Below the pieces are notes generated by a model, which saw nothing but the letters and a program-made list of their open reading frames with translations, had not been told where the DNA came from and did not search any database. DNA of 64,000 nt from Debaryomyces hansenii CBS767 (taxonomy: Eukaryota; Ascomycota; Pichiomycetes; Serinales; Debaryomycetaceae). Below, piece by piece: positions 1-9,064 of the stretch (position 1 is its first letter; each line of letters begins with the position of its first letter). The translations under genes and the position numbers were made by a program. The DNA lies in the NCBI RefSeq assembly GCF_000006445.2, contig NC_006043.2:1116001-1180000 (forward strand), read 5' to 3'.

Positions 1-524
1 AAGAGCATTCCAGCATTAATTTGAAGACATATACGAAACATGTTGAAAATCAATTTAATAAGCTTGATACTGTTTTGAAATTGCTTTTAACTCCAACACT
101 TCCTATCGACAATTTGATTATGAACTATTTTCAAATTATTGGTGACAAATCAACGGCAAATTTTGTCAAATTTTTAAAATTAAAGAGTATAGATCCTGCC
201 CAGAGATTTAAGTATGTTGAAATATTCAACCTACAAATATCATACCAAAATACCTTAATTGAGGAGTCCCCTATATTAGCAGCCATACAGGATGATACAC
301 CTATTGTAAATAGCAGCAATTCGACCCCTACGCCAACGTTAAAATCTCCTGATCCTGAAGCTAAATCCCCCAAATTATTGAATGCAAACTTTCAAAATAA
401 CTTGAAAATCAATAACTTCGAAAAAAACTTACGAGATTTTGCGTTAACAGGGGAAACTCATGTTAATAAGTTTAAGAATTTTGGGAAGTTCTTTAGGAAA
501 GATAACAGTAATAGTAATGAATAA
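1..524 (+). CDS. VPS53: Vps53, GARP tethering complex subunit (C-terminal part, cut by window start)
   Basis: The frame is open from base 3 with no start, so this is the last 173 or so residues of a gene that begins outside the window. The segment around LKLLLTPTLPIDNLIMNY followed by IGDKSTANFVKFLKLK resembles the conserved C-terminal block of Vps53, where a helical bundle ends the protein. Vps53 is a subunit of the GARP complex, which tethers endosome-derived vesicles to the late Golgi. The last 70 residues are a low-complexity Asn/Ser/Pro tail, which is not conserved in the family. A second GARP subunit, VPS52, lies about 18 kb away in the same window. The identification is by family resemblance only; the N-terminal part is needed to confirm it. 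Confidence 0.8.
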   Translation, partial: EHSSINLKTYTKHVENQFNKLDTVLKLLLTPTLPIDNLIMNYFQIIGDKSTANFVKFLKLKSIDPAQRFKYVEIFNLQISYQNTLIEESPILAAIQDDTPIVNSSNSTPTPTLKSPDPEAKSPKLLNANFQNNLKINNFEKNLRDFALTGETHVNKFKNFGKFFRKDNSNSNE

Positions 525-577
525 TTCCTGGTTTTGTAAACCGTATATAGTCAATGAAAGCATCAATTCTAATTTAT

Positions 578-583
578 CACGTG
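578..583. promoter_or_regulatory. CACGTG E-box (Cbf1-type) upstream of TRP1
   Basis: CACGTG sits inside the perfect palindrome ATCACGTGAT at 576-585, 63 bases before the TRP1 ATG. RTCACRTG is the known core bound by the bHLH factor Cbf1, which in Candida species acts on amino-acid, sulphur and respiratory genes. Binding here is inferred. Confidence 0.45.
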
Positions 584-645
584 ATTTAGTATATTATATC
601 AGTTTGTCATAATTTTCAAGTAAGTAAAATCCATTATATTACATT

Positions 646-1422
646 ATGTCAAAATTAGTTAAAGTATGTGGTATTAGGACCGAGGAGGCAGCAAATTGTG
701 CTATCGAATCGGGTGTTGATTTACTTGGAGTGATCTTGGTTCCTAATAGAAAGAGAACCATTGATCACAATGTAGCCAAAAACATTTCACTTTTGGCAAG
801 TGATAAGAGAAAGATAAAGGATACTCAATTCAAAACTGTAAATTCTATATTGAAGCATCTAGAGGGGCAATCTTTTCTGAATAGCGACCAATATTTTATT
901 GCATTTAAGCAATTAATAATAGATAATGGGCCATTTTTAGTTGGAGTTTTCAGAAATCAAGATATTTCAGATGTGTTCAAGATTGCAGGGGAGCTTAGTT
1001 TAGATTTTATACAGCTTCATGGGAATGAGGATAAGGAAGAATTTTGCGAATATAATTCACTGAAAGAATCATGTACATATGGGATCATTCCACGATTCGT
1101 GATCCCAAGAGATATTGCCGTGATGGACAAACTCTTTACAGAAACAATCAGAGATAATGTACATGTCGGCAGTGGTTTAGCGTTGCCATTATTGGACTCT
1201 GAATTGGGAGGAGAAGGTAAAATTATTGATTGGAAAGCAGTCGATGATTTAAAGAAAGGCAAGTTTATTTTGGCTGGAGGCTTAAATCCGTCTAATGTTC
1301 GAAGTGCGTTCGTGATCAACAATGTAATAGGATTTGACGTAAGCGGTGGTGTTGAGGATGGAGATGGGAATAAAGATTTAACGAAAATTGAAAGTTTCAT
1401 AAAAGCTGTCAAGGAAACTTAA
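646..1422 (+). CDS. TRP1: N-(5'-phosphoribosyl)anthranilate isomerase
   Basis: This enzyme converts phosphoribosylanthranilate to carboxyphenylaminodeoxyribulose phosphate, the third step of tryptophan synthesis, in the cytosol. The 258-residue product shows the family landmarks in order: KVCGIRTEEAA at the N-terminus with the catalytic Cys at residue 8, DLLGVILVPNRKR, IQLHGNED in the middle, and the phosphate-binding end AGGLNPSNV then GFDVSGGVE. Together these mark a TIM barrel. It is longer than the S. cerevisiae protein (224 residues), mostly through an insertion around residues 55-90. The ATG at 646 directly precedes the conserved KVCGI strand, so the start is secure. It is a monofunctional enzyme, as in yeasts, not the trifunctional form of filamentous fungi. 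Confidence 0.95.
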   Translation: MSKLVKVCGIRTEEAANCAIESGVDLLGVILVPNRKRTIDHNVAKNISLLASDKRKIKDTQFKTVNSILKHLEGQSFLNSDQYFIAFKQLIIDNGPFLVGVFRNQDISDVFKIAGELSLDFIQLHGNEDKEEFCEYNSLKESCTYGIIPRFVIPRDIAVMDKLFTETIRDNVHVGSGLALPLLDSELGGEGKIIDWKAVDDLKKGKFILAGGLNPSNVRSAFVINNVIGFDVSGGVEDGDGNKDLTKIESFIKAVKET

Positions 1423-1652
1423 TTGCTAATTCATATATGACTACGACGTTCTAAAGCTATTTATAGACTAGTAATAAGCGATTAATGTATATTAAATAGA
1501 CAAAAATGTGCCACGTAGTTCGAGTTTGTCCTAACTACTAACTAATCTGATAAAATATATAATTTGAGCTGATTTTTAGTATTATTTACGGTGATCTATG
1601 AAATAGGTATATATAAACACAATTAATTTTAATAAAGCTTTGAACATTTAAA

Positions 1653-3317
1653 TTAATCGGCTTGATCCCAATTACCAGGTCTTGGTTGTTTAGGCATTTG
1701 TGGACCACCGGCCCTCTTGGCCATAATAATTTGATCGATAGATAAGATTGTATTTGTTGCGTCGGTTGCCAAGTCGATGGCAGACTTCTTAGCAGATAAT
1801 AAATCAAGTATACCATGTTCTTTAACATCCAATAATCCATCATCTGAATCATTATCAATATCAATACCGAAGTTTATACCTTTGTTATCGTCTAAGGCAT
1901 GAGCAGCATACAATTTACTTAATAATTCAGAGGAATCTAATCCCGAAGTCTCAGCTAAGACTCTTGGGATAACCTCAAAAGCCTTAGCGTAATGCTTAAT
2001 AGCTAATTGCAATAAACCTGGTGTTTTTTCACCATATTGAGTAATTAATTTAATCAACTCAATTTCAATAGCACCTGCACCTGGTAATAACCTATTATCC
2101 TTTAATAAACCCTTGATTGCGTTAACACCATCATCAATAGCTCTTTCAATATCATCAAGACTATTTTGGGTAGCACCTCTAAGAATAATAGTAGAGGTTC
2201 TTGAAATAGATTCATCTTGTCTGAAAATTGTAACTCTATCACCACCGATTTCTTTAGTCTCGATCACGTCAACAATACCCATTTCATCTGGCATTGGAGC
2301 ACCTAATCTTGGCAAAGGAGTAGCACCACATACTTGACAGATTCTTCTTAAGTCGAATTTCGATGGGACTCTCAAAACCAAAATACCGTGCTTATTGAAA
2401 TAATGTAAGGCTAACTCACCAATATTTGCACCAGCTACAACAACATTAACACCAGAATCTGAGATCTCCTTACACATTTGGTCTAATTGTTGTTCTTCAC
2501 CTTTACTGAAGTCTAACATTTCTTTAGCGTTATGTAACAACACGGTACCCTTGGTTTCAGTAGTCGAAATATCAATTGGACAAGTGAATACCACAACCTT
2601 CGATTTGGTTTTGATGTTTTTAATATGTCCTTCTGGTTCTCTTGGGAAAACCATACCTTTCACAACTTCAGAATTGGATAAACTGGAACCCATAATCTTC
2701 ACCACTCTGATAGAATCGATATTGAAATTTTGTGGTTTCTTAGGGTTTATGACAATCTTTACCGCATCAATGACCAACTTTGAAATTAAATCTTCATTTC
2801 CATATTGTTTAGCTGAAATGACAGGCTTGATGACCTTCAATAATTCGCTGGTTTCAGTAATCGACTCAACGTTACTAACAACCAACGATTCTAATGTATC
2901 CATGACAAACTTATTTGCCAAATTATACCCTTGCATGATCTCAGTCACATTCAATCCTAAATTGAGTAATTTTTCAGCAATGTTCAAAAATTCCCCTGCC
3001 AAAATGATAACTAGGTTGGTATTGTCACCCATCTCAAACTCTTGTTGCTTAGACGCCATAATCAAAATTTTCACTGCAGGATGTACAATTTCTAATTCAT
3101 TGAGCATGGTGGCAGCATCATTTGTTATAAAAATCCTTCCTAATTGATTAATGATAATTTTATTTCTACCACTTGGTCCCATCGATGTCAATAAAATCGA
3201 TGATATTTCTCGAACTGCTTCAATATTTTTTATGATTACCCCATCAGCACTGGTGTGCGATTGGTATCCTTGCTTAAATAACCCAGAATTTGGGGCTTGA
3301 GGTAATTTAAGCGACAT
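1653..3317 (-). CDS. CCT8: T-complex protein 1 subunit theta (CCT/TRiC chaperonin)
   Basis: One of the eight paralogous subunits of the cytosolic chaperonin CCT/TRiC, which folds actin, tubulin and WD-repeat proteins by ATP hydrolysis. The 554-residue protein has the group II chaperonin motifs: TSMGPSGRNK near residue 45, NDAATML near 70, and GDNTNLVI near 98, a variant of the usual GDGTN. GAGAIEIEL appears near residue 410. The N-terminal LPQAPNSGLFKQGYQSH and the GATQNSLDDIERAIDDG segment fit theta better than the other subunits. Length matches the family (about 550-570). It is transcribed leftward and tail-to-tail with TRP1. Confidence 0.95.
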   Translation of the reverse strand: MSLKLPQAPNSGLFKQGYQSHTSADGVIIKNIEAVREISSILLTSMGPSGRNKIIINQLGRIFITNDAATMLNELEIVHPAVKILIMASKQQEFEMGDNTNLVIILAGEFLNIAEKLLNLGLNVTEIMQGYNLANKFVMDTLESLVVSNVESITETSELLKVIKPVISAKQYGNEDLISKLVIDAVKIVINPKKPQNFNIDSIRVVKIMGSSLSNSEVVKGMVFPREPEGHIKNIKTKSKVVVFTCPIDISTTETKGTVLLHNAKEMLDFSKGEEQQLDQMCKEISDSGVNVVVAGANIGELALHYFNKHGILVLRVPSKFDLRRICQVCGATPLPRLGAPMPDEMGIVDVIETKEIGGDRVTIFRQDESISRTSTIILRGATQNSLDDIERAIDDGVNAIKGLLKDNRLLPGAGAIEIELIKLITQYGEKTPGLLQLAIKHYAKAFEVIPRVLAETSGLDSSELLSKLYAAHALDDNKGINFGIDIDNDSDDGLLDVKEHGILDLLSAKKSAIDLATDATNTILSIDQIIMAKRAGGPQMPKQPRPGNWDQAD

Positions 3318-3638
3318 TATTATTCGATATACACGGTTTAATGAAAAACTATTCTTGTTGATTTGCCCTTTCGATGAATTTTTTGATCAACCAAACCAAA
3401 ATCTCAAGCCGCATTTTTGTGTAATCATTATATAAGCAGCAGTCGTTCATACTTAAGAACTAGATTACATGGTACGTAGTAAACTTGGGTTTAACGAGGA
3501 GCTATATAAGCTATGTGTAGTAATTGTTTGTATGGACTAAGGTGGATTATTATATTAAAAGTTAAAATAAATTACAATTAGAAAACATTTCGTACTGTGG
3601 CCATTTGTAACTGCAAGTATATGGAAGGATGATTTTAT
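3318..3638. other. Intergenic gap between CCT8 start and bZIP gene end
   Basis: This 321-base gap holds the CCT8 promoter and the end of the bZIP transcript. It is AT-rich. An ATG at 3469 followed by GTACGT looks superficially like a minimal first exon, but no downstream plus-strand exon or branch site follows. I see no RNA gene. A TTC-NNN-GAA pair near 3372 does not have the spacing of a heat-shock element. Confidence 0.5.
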
Positions 3639-4817
3639 TCATCTACCAGCAAGCTTGGAAATTGTTTCAAGGTCTCTATCAGTTATGGCGTCTATATCTT
3701 TAAAATCTGCTAGTAATTTTAGATCCGAGTCTGGAAATTTGTGGACATGTTTGGAAAGTATCAAATTGAAGTTTTTGAAAACTGTCTCATATTTATCTAG
3801 TTTGTCTTTGAGTGAGTCAACGTCTTTCTGGTATTGTGATACATTGTTCTGGAGCTGTTGTTGAGCATGTTTCTTGCGTTGCCTACACTTGGAAGCTGCT
3901 AGTCTGTTACGTTCCAATAGTCTTTCTTTTTTCCAAGCTGCCGTCCCGGGAATTGGCCCATTATTAGGATTGTAGATCACTTCATTATTGTATATTAATT
4001 GATGGTTTGGAGGAGGAACACCCGCTGCAGGTATCGAATCTCCAGGTTGTATGTTGGGCGTCTCAGGCTTCACTTGATTTTTTATAACAGATCCTTGTTG
4101 CTGTTCCGGCAGTATACCAAGATCTACTTTTAACTGTGGCTGAGACACCAAACCCTTCTGTTGCAATTGAGATGGCTGATGCGGCAATTGCCCTGCTGAT
4201 TCTGTTCGTACTGGGTCCTTTCTCTGGTGCGTATGAACGTCATTCAATACAATATCGTCTTTGGATGCCGCTTGGTTCACCGGTCTGGTCGCATTCAATT
4301 CATCATCCAATGGACTCTCATTTTCCAAGTAAAACTCGTGGTTGATAATTTGCCCAATCTGCCCGTTAGATATAGATATTCTCCTCCTTCTGGGAATACC
4401 CTCGTTCGTGGAATATGGAAGCATCATAGTTGTGTCAAAAATTGGCGGATTCGTTATCGGATACGAGTTAATATCAAATGGATCATGGAATTCAAATACA
4501 TGGCTTCTATTTGGCACCTCCACAGTATGGCCACCATTATTAACATCTGACATCGATATGTCCCCGTTACCTATAGCTTCTGGTTCCATTGGGTTTGATG
4601 CTCCTGCTTGAACTGGTGTTCTTGCTTCTATGTTAGCCTGGGAGTTCCGGATTTGCGTCACATTTCCATTAGTCCCATCCTTCACTATAGGATAGTCCAA
4701 ATTTGAAATATTTTGCACTACGAACTGGTTACCATTTGGAGGTACCTGAGTGTAACCTTCATCCTTTGCGTAATTCATAGTGACTAATACTAATAACTCA
4801 TTAGTAATATTTTCCAT
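3639..4817 (-). CDS. RCA1: bZIP transcription factor of the Rca1/Cst6 (ATF/CREB) type
   Basis: The C-terminal third holds a bZIP domain: basic region AAWKKERLLERNRLAASKCRQ with RKK next to it (about residues 293-318), then leucine-zipper heptads to about residue 355. The AAWK...LLERNR-AASKCRQRKK signature is that of S. cerevisiae Cst6/Aca1 and C. albicans Rca1, which is known for CO2-dependent control of carbonic anhydrase. The first 270 residues are Asn/Gln/Pro-rich and probably activating or disordered. The first ATG of the frame is at 4817 (392 residues); the codons above it lack an ATG. It is divergent from the Spo73-like gene with only 113 bases between the two starts. The DNA-binding class is certain, the exact ortholog less so. 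Confidence 0.8.
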   Translation of the reverse strand: MENITNELLVLVTMNYAKDEGYTQVPPNGNQFVVQNISNLDYPIVKDGTNGNVTQIRNSQANIEARTPVQAGASNPMEPEAIGNGDISMSDVNNGGHTVEVPNRSHVFEFHDPFDINSYPITNPPIFDTTMMLPYSTNEGIPRRRRISISNGQIGQIINHEFYLENESPLDDELNATRPVNQAASKDDIVLNDVHTHQRKDPVRTESAGQLPHQPSQLQQKGLVSQPQLKVDLGILPEQQQGSVIKNQVKPETPNIQPGDSIPAAGVPPPNHQLIYNNEVIYNPNNGPIPGTAAWKKERLLERNRLAASKCRQRKKHAQQQLQNNVSQYQKDVDSLKDKLDKYETVFKNFNLILSKHVHKFPDSDLKLLADFKDIDAITDRDLETISKLAGR

Positions 4818-4930
4818 TGAATACAAAAGGCTTTAGATTACTTTTTGTGTACTGCATATGAACTCACTAAGGTGAATACGGTACTATTTGTGAACCAAGT
4901 ATATGATTCTAAGACATCAAGAACCACTCT

Positions 4931-5413
4931 ATGGACGATATAAAGGATAAATACAAGCATTTTCCTCAATATAATGAGTTAAGGGACTTACTTAAACATG
5001 CTAATGTGAAATCGGGACGATTGCTTAAGGCATTGGACAGCTATGAATACCAGAATGATAACGTTCGGTTTGACTTTATCGTTGAAAACCAACGGGGAAC
5101 CAAGTTTTTTGGAATTCCGTTATTTTCAAATCGGACTTTATTACCGTTTATAGATCCTCAAACGTATCAGCTGTTGGATGGAAAGACGATATCTCTCACG
5201 TACAACAACATCAATAACTACCCATTACCCGATATGGATTGGAAATGGTCGTGGGATAAGTGGTATTTGTTGATGGCCAACGATGTGGATGCCCAGGGAT
5301 GGCTATATTCGGTGATAATGTTTAATAGCACTCATTGGAAGGGGAAGTACCTGTTTGGCAATTTTGTGCGGCGACGGATATGGGTGAGGATGCGACATAA
5401 GCTGTCTACGTAA
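4931..5413 (+). CDS. SPO73: Spo73-like dysferlin-domain protein
   Basis: A 160-residue protein made almost entirely of one dysferlin (DysF) domain. The diagnostic aromatic pattern is visible: PDMDWKWSWDKWYLLMANDVD then AQGWLYSVIMFN, and the closing FVRRRIWVRMRHK. Dysferlin domains occur in yeast in the peroxisomal Pex30/31/32/28/29 proteins and in Spo73. Because this protein is short and has no membrane segment, it fits Spo73, which acts with Spo71 in prospore membrane growth during sporulation. The ATG at 4931 is the first in the frame. A truncated Pex30-type protein is the alternative, but those carry N-terminal membrane spans that are absent here. Confidence 0.75.
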   Translation: MDDIKDKYKHFPQYNELRDLLKHANVKSGRLLKALDSYEYQNDNVRFDFIVENQRGTKFFGIPLFSNRTLLPFIDPQTYQLLDGKTISLTYNNINNYPLPDMDWKWSWDKWYLLMANDVDAQGWLYSVIMFNSTHWKGKYLFGNFVRRRIWVRMRHKLST

Positions 5414-5776
5414 GGATCCTAATAAGCCTGGATTGAGACTAACGGTGTTAATATGGCAGGGTTAGAGCAATTGGGTCGGAGGACTCACTAGAGAATGGCA
5501 GATGGTATAGAAGCCAAATTCCCTAGAATAGGGTCGGTACGTAAGGCCACAAATACAGAAAAATTAAAGAATGAAAGCGTATGATAGCTGGGATGAATAG
5601 AAAGGATTGTATATTTGGGTTTTTAGATATCATATTTGCCTATTCTTTATTAGGATATTCAGTAACGGTATATGATAATGAAGGGTCTAGCGTTGATTGG
5701 TACTTACACGTCGCGCTCTGTTAAAGAAATGGGTGTGAAATAGACGCCGAATAGACCTTCATTCATTGTTACCAAA
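5414..5776. other. Intergenic gap, no gene seen
   Basis: This 363-base stretch lies between the Spo73-like gene and the first exon of the spliced gene at 5777. All frames are broken by stops within about 40 codons. No tRNA or snoRNA signature is visible. It must contain the promoter of the downstream gene. Confidence 0.5.
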
Positions 5777-6748
5777 ATGGTTAATATTGACTTGCCATTG
5801 GCCATATCGTTAATTCGATATAAGAGGAGGATGGGCTATGTCCAATCTATCGATTGTATGTTGTTTTAATGGGATTTTTTAACAAATAATTGCTAACCGC
5901 CAGATATTATACGTAATATCATCTTGAAGAAGAAAATACAGGAGCCTAAACCAAATGGGAAGGAGCTTAGATTTGTACTAGATTTACTTAATATTGACTA
6001 CTCGATTAATACAAATAAAGGGTTTATAGATTCGATAAATGCTGGTGATCTTGTAGCAAGAGAATACTCTTCCAGAGAAATACGAGAATTGATTTTGGCG
6101 TTTAAACATTTGATTAAATGGGACAGCCTGGTTAAGAACTTATTTTTGATTAAATTGATTAGTCAAATTCTTCAGAATATTCCAGTCTCGATGCTTCGCA
6201 GGTTGAGGTCTTGTCGCAATCAGAATGCTCTTAGCTGGAGTTATATATTTGTTGAATTGGATGAATGTTTGTTACTGACAGTTGCATTTAAAGTCAGAGA
6301 GGGAAGAAGTTTACGACTTAAATATGAGTTTGTTGTTGACGTATATAAGGCATTATTTCAAAAAATGCAAATAATGGGGATTTCTCTCGATAAATTTGCC
6401 AACGAATTTGTATTGAATATCGGCAAGTTGGTTATTTTAACAAAAACCGATTTTAATTTTGATAATTGCAAGCCAAATTATACTAGGACTATTAATGATA
6501 TAGTGGATGAAACATTTACTATGAGATATCTAAAGTGGAATCGACATAGCGTTGATTATAAGAAGTTTAGATATTTAATGACTATCATTGATCGTAGATT
6601 GGTAAAATATCTAATCTTAGCATACTTACAATTAGTGAAAGAACTTTCTATCTGTAGTCCCAACCGAAAGTATTTGCTAACCTTTTTGTTAATATTTAAC
6701 GATATTGAGTTGATACAATTTTATCAGTCTATAAGCTGGATTATCTAA
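5777..6748 (+). CDS. Unrecognised spliced gene, 307-residue product
   Basis: Two exons: 5777-5855 (26 codons plus one base) and 5904-6748. Without splicing exon 1 runs into a stop (TAA at about 5868), and exon 2 has no ATG near its start, so joining is required. The phases agree: T plus AT makes a Tyr codon. The protein begins MVNIDLPLAISLIRYKRRMG and is mainly helical, rich in Leu, Ile, Lys and Arg, with no signal peptide, membrane span or Cys/His cluster. I do not recognise the family with confidence. The pattern LPLAISLIRYKR faintly recalls the N-terminal LALALAIIRSKP signature of the meiotic protein Mei4, whose S. cerevisiae gene also has a 5' intron; this is only a lead. Its last 8 coding bases overlap the end of CRD1 on the other strand. 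Confidence 0.75.
5856..5903 (+). other. 48-base spliceosomal intron in the unrecognised gene
   Basis: Donor GTATGT at 5856-5861, branch-site match GCTAAC at 5892-5897, acceptor CAG at 5901-5903, six bases after the branch motif. Removal restores one continuous frame. Confidence 0.85.
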
Positions 6749-7619
6749 CGGGTTTTATCGCCTTCTTTGAGAAAATATACGTGCAACCACTTAAAAATGT
6801 TGTTGTAGCTACTAATAATTCAAAGCCGTATAATCCTGAATGAAATGGTTCAATCCAATTTTCTGCCATTATTGATTCGATTGCAGGTTGCAATACCAAG
6901 CTTCCAATATAGAGCATTTGTAATCCTGTATTCACTTTGGATAATAAGTTCGGATGAACAGAAACTGTAGGAATCGAAATATTAATAAGCCTCTTAAACG
7001 TTTTCGGTGGTGGTAAAGTTACATATCTGTAATAGATTGCCATAAAACTCAACAATACATCTCTTCCAATGATTAAGCATGCAAGGTACAATGGCATGGA
7101 CGAAATATAACTTAATGATACAGTACATATAGTCATTAATAATTTATCAGCCATTGGATCTAATATTGATCCAATAATTGATTTCATGTTATATTTCCTG
7201 GCAATATATCCGTCAATAAAATCAGTTACGCATGAATATACAAAAATCGACATCGCTAGCCCAGCTTGTTGATTTATGAGAAAGTACCCTACAGCAGGAG
7301 CAGTAATAATTCTAGTTGCAGTTAAAATGTTGGGTATCGTATAAATATTTTCACGCAATAATGGTTGAAGTGGACTTATGGGTTCTAATGGTGGTAAGGG
7401 CTTTGATGATGGTTTTGGTGACTTCTCTAAATCACTTAACTTTGTCTTTTTAGTCTCATGTAGTATGCGGGAAAATGTATGGAATTGAAGTTTATTACTG
7501 TTGAATGAATTCGCTATATGTCTTGGGGGGAGTGAAAAACCAGATCTTATGCAATTCGTTGATCTAGCATACAATATAGATCTAATGATTCCTTGGTAAT
7601 TATACAATCGCAAAGTCAT
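6741..7619 (-). CDS. CRD1: Cardiolipin synthase, mitochondrial
   Basis: Condenses CDP-diacylglycerol with phosphatidylglycerol to make cardiolipin in the mitochondrial inner membrane. The 292-residue protein begins with a basic, acid-free region rich in Arg, Ser and Tyr, a likely mitochondrial presequence. The CDP-alcohol phosphotransferase signature follows: DFIDGYIARKYNMKS then IGSILDPMADK at about residues 137-165, with all the Asp residues of the D-G-A-R-G-D-D pattern. Several hydrophobic segments follow (about 170-280). Length is close to S. cerevisiae Crd1 (283). The stop codon lies within the last codons of the convergent gene, giving an 8-base coding overlap. Confidence 0.93.
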   Translation of the reverse strand: MTLRLYNYQGIIRSILYARSTNCIRSGFSLPPRHIANSFNSNKLQFHTFSRILHETKKTKLSDLEKSPKPSSKPLPPLEPISPLQPLLRENIYTIPNILTATRIITAPAVGYFLINQQAGLAMSIFVYSCVTDFIDGYIARKYNMKSIIGSILDPMADKLLMTICTVSLSYISSMPLYLACLIIGRDVLLSFMAIYYRYVTLPPPKTFKRLINISIPTVSVHPNLLSKVNTGLQMLYIGSLVLQPAIESIMAENWIEPFHSGLYGFELLVATTTFLSGCTYIFSKKAIKPVR

Positions 7620-7833
7620 TTGAAAAATATTTTTTTATTCTTGACTATTCTTAATATCCAAAACAAGACCTAGATGGAAGGACTCTACTATCTTATCTCT
7701 TCTAAAAAGTCACCAGTAAAGATTGATGGTTGTACCAACTTCCTGGAGTTGATTAAAAAAAATAGTTTACTGTTTACTGTTTACATTCTCACTTTACAGG
7801 TTATACTTTAATAATATTAGTATCAGATATGTT

Positions 7834-9064
7834 CTAATTAGCTACTGCTTTTGGTAAGCCTTTATCATTGATTAAGCTTTCTGAGGAACCTTGCGGACCT
7901 TGACCAACTTCAGTTAAAATAATTTTGGAAACACCTTTATATAATTCAGGATCCGCTTGGATATCTGAAGTGGTATCCAAAGTTTTAGTATCAAGCTTTT
8001 CCCAACCACTAACTTTACTGAAATACTTGTAAATTACGCCTAACACTTTCAGTTCATTTTCTTGTTCATAATAGATGACAGCGTTTGGACCAGCATCGAA
8101 TGTGTAAGCAGCGATGATCTTTCCTTCTCTTTTGTTTAATTCGTGGATTAATTTAATTATCTTCTTAGAAGTATCATTCAAGTAAAAGATTGGAGGAGTT
8201 GAGTCTAAACAGACAGCATGGAATGAATTCGAATCTTTCATTGTTAAATCACCGAAAGTAGCAAAATCTTTACGTAAAATGGAATCTTTCATGTCATCAA
8301 ATCTTTTTGGAACGACTTCTTTAATTCTCCATTGAAATAAATCCGATGTAGCAACTGTGGTCTGCATACCTGAAGTAGAAGGGGTATCTTTCTTATCGTC
8401 ACTGACTACTAAAATTGCAGCCTTCATGTTTGGCCAGTGGCTCAATGGAGCAACTTCAACTGCCTTCGAATCTTCACCGTTGGTTTCTTGACCCATCTCC
8501 CATGCAACATAACCACCAAAGAGTGAACGACATGCTGATCCTGATCCTTTTCTTGCAATTTTAGAGATCTCTGACATATTTTGTGGTAATTCGTACAATT
8601 TTGCAATAGAAACAACCAAAGCAGCAAATCCTGCTGCAGAAGAAGCTAATCCTGCTGCGGTAGGGAAATTGTTCTCTGAAACTATATGTACGCCAAATTG
8701 ACTCAATTTAGGTATAGACGAATCGTTAGATTCCAATTCTTTTCTCAAAGTTCTTAAGTCGGCTAAACAAGCTTTAGTTCTTTCTGACTCTAAGGATTCC
8801 AATTTTCCATTTAACCATAACTTATCTTCCTTGAAATCTTCAGAAGCTGCAACTGAGGTTAATGTTCTTAAGTCATTTTGCGATAAGGTAACAGAAATTG
8901 ACGAGTTAGTTGGTAAGTTCAAGGACTTATCTCTTTTTCCCCAGTACTTTAATGTCTACTTTGAGTTAGTATCGAAGCTTCAATCCTTAAATTTTACAAT
9001 TTGAGCATTTTATACGTACGGCAATATTTACCGGTGCCGTTGCTGACGAAGTATAGACGGTCAT
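7834..9064 (-). CDS. MVD1: Mevalonate diphosphate decarboxylase (spliced)
   Basis: Converts mevalonate diphosphate to isopentenyl diphosphate with loss of CO2, the last step of the mevalonate route feeding ergosterol. Exon 1 is 9020-9064 (15 codons, MTVYTSSATAPVNIA); exon 2 is 8955 down to 7834 and begins TLKYWGKRDKSLNLP. The join recreates the highly conserved VNIA-TLKYWGKRD segment exactly. The GHMP-kinase-fold loop NNFPTAAGLASSAAGFAAL and the catalytic-region SGSACRSLFGGYV and TFDAGPNAV motifs are all present. The total is 388 residues against 396 in S. cerevisiae Erg19. The 362-residue open frame alone lacks the N-terminal strand, so an ORF-only annotation would truncate it. ERG19 is a synonym. 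Confidence 0.95.
8956..9019 (-). other. 64-base intron in the mevalonate diphosphate decarboxylase gene
   Basis: On the minus strand: donor GTACGT (9019-9014), branch site TACTAAC about 16 bases before the acceptor, and acceptor TAG (8958-8956). The intron is phase 0 and splits the conserved codons for Ala and Thr in NIA/TLKYW. Confidence 0.9.

Noticed and set aside
1505..1600. tRNA or intron signals (GTTCGAG and CTACTAAC) downstream of TRP1
   Set aside because: No cloverleaf arms can be formed, and no donor or coding exon matches the branch-like sequence.
3372..3382. Heat-shock element before CCT8
   Set aside because: TTC and GAA are separated by three bases, not two, and no third unit is in phase.
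3469..3480. ATG followed by GTACGT in the CCT8 upstream gap, as a minimal first exon
   Set aside because: No branch site, acceptor or downstream plus-strand exon follows; the next plus-strand gene begins with its own good ATG.
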